DNA of 64,000 nucleotides from positions 849,720 through 913,719 of the forward strand of contig NZ_KB893134.1 of assembly GCF_000374005.1 (NCBI RefSeq). Reading direction: 5' to 3'. Made by a program: the position numbers and the translations under genes. This stretch comes from Kiloniella laminariae DSM 19542 (GTDB lineage Bacteria; Pseudomonadota; Alphaproteobacteria; Kiloniellales; Kiloniellaceae). The notes under the pieces were generated by a model that worked only from the letters and a program-made list of their open reading frames with translations, had not been told where the DNA came from and did no database searches. This document shows, one piece after another, positions 63,609 through 64,000 of this stretch; position 1 is the stretch's first letter; each line of letters begins with the position of its first letter.

Positions 63609-64000
63609 TCAGGCTTGCTTCGGCAGGATCAGGATTGCTCTGAAATCGTTGACGTTGGTCAGGGTCGGGCCAGTCATAACCAGGTCCCCGATGCTTTCAA
63701 AGAAGCCGTAGCCGTCATTGTTTGCCAGTCGGGCCTTGGCATCGGTCCCGACTTTGGTCGCACGCTCGAGTGTGTCCGGTGTCATGATGGCTCCGGCGTT
63801 ATCTTCGCTGCCATCAATCCCGTCGGTATCGCAGGCGATGGCATAGATATCTGCTGTGCCATCCAGTTCGACGGCCAAGGCCAGAAGGAATTCGGCGTTG
63901 CGTCCTCCACGCCCGTTGCCGCGAACTGTAACCGTGGTCTCGCCGCCGGATAGCAGAACGCAAGGTGCTTGGGCGGGCTGTCCATGATTGGCAACCTGAC
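63609..64000 (-). CDS. Glycerate 2-kinase, MOFRL family (5' part outside window)
   Basis: Only the C-terminal 130 residues are in the window; the frame stays open to base 64000. [20 protein letters not shown] leads to [11 protein letters not shown], and [20 protein letters not shown] is the MOFRL catalytic signature. [20 protein letters not shown] is the usual C-terminus. The enzyme phosphorylates D-glycerate to 2-phosphoglycerate. It lies opposite rarD and within 3 kb of glcDEF, so it may finish a glycolate-glyoxylate-glycerate route. Confidence 0.93.
   Translation of the reverse strand, partial: QVANHGQPAQAPCVLLSGGETTVTVRGNGRGGRNAEFLLALAVELDGTADIYAIACDTDGIDGSEDNAGAIMTPDTLERATKVGTDAKARLANNDGYGFFESIGDLVMTGPTLTNVNDFRAILILPKQA

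Overview
This 64 kb window is chromosomal DNA from a free-living alphaproteobacterium of moderate GC (roughly 50 %). The evidence is the gene content: a CpdR receiver next to an N-formylglutamate amidohydrolase and tRNA-Val(GAC), the lrp / ELM1-family / trxB / LysR neighbourhood, a mycobacterial-type AhpC-AhpD pair, a 41-residue cysteine-poor L36, and TadE/TadG proteins. A Rhodospirillales/Kiloniellales-like marine or soil bacterium would fit, but the genus is an inference. I see no IS element, prophage, CRISPR array or plasmid gene. Both ends cut genes: uvrB on the left and a glycerate 2-kinase on the right.

Layout. 1-8.9 kb: uvrB, diaminopropionate ammonia-lyase, ahpC-ahpD, aspC, a lone msrP, a trypsin-like lipoprotein and a receiver protein. 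9-21.4 kb: an AraC/MFS divergent pair with a perfect inverted repeat between them, a string of UUCG-type hairpins that looks like an unannotated small RNA, then LysR-trxB-ELM1-lrp, a cyclopropane synthase-like enzyme, a diguanylate cyclase, a very acidic coiled-coil protein, rhodanese and metZ. 21.5-29.1 kb: GNAT, a class-III PLP enzyme with its divergent LysR, then an AT-richer block (PIG-L deacetylase, GNAT, SMR-like protein, GT2, GT-C-like membrane protein) that reads as a glycan-decoration cassette. 29.1-37.6 kb: YfbR-like HD protein, amidotransferase, HAD hydrolase, azoR with LysR, a monooxygenase/cupin pair with AraC, and dusA. 37.6-46.1 kb: envelope functions (OmpA-like protein, polysaccharide deacetylase, waaA, glycosyltransferase, sugar epimerase, lipoprotein) and a two-component system. 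46.1-56.5 kb: MATE pump, a cobalamin riboswitch in front of a small gene of unknown function, lytic transglycosylase, hutG-cpdR-tRNA-Val, a TauE permease, three Tad proteins, a methyltransferase and rpmJ. 56.6-64 kb: glcDEF glycolate oxidase preceded by a perfect 18-bp palindrome, a GMC oxidoreductase, rarD and glycerate kinase.

How the parts work together. glcDEF would turn glycolate into glyoxylate, and the glycerate kinase at the right edge could return the carbon to glycolysis as a phosphoglycerate. ahpC/ahpD, trxB, msrP and azoR are redox-defence functions. waaA with its neighbours and the 24-29 kb cassette modify the cell surface. The points most worth following up are the cobalamin-controlled orphan gene, the hairpin-chain RNA at 11.4 kb, the glycan cassette, and several near-perfect operators in divergent promoters.
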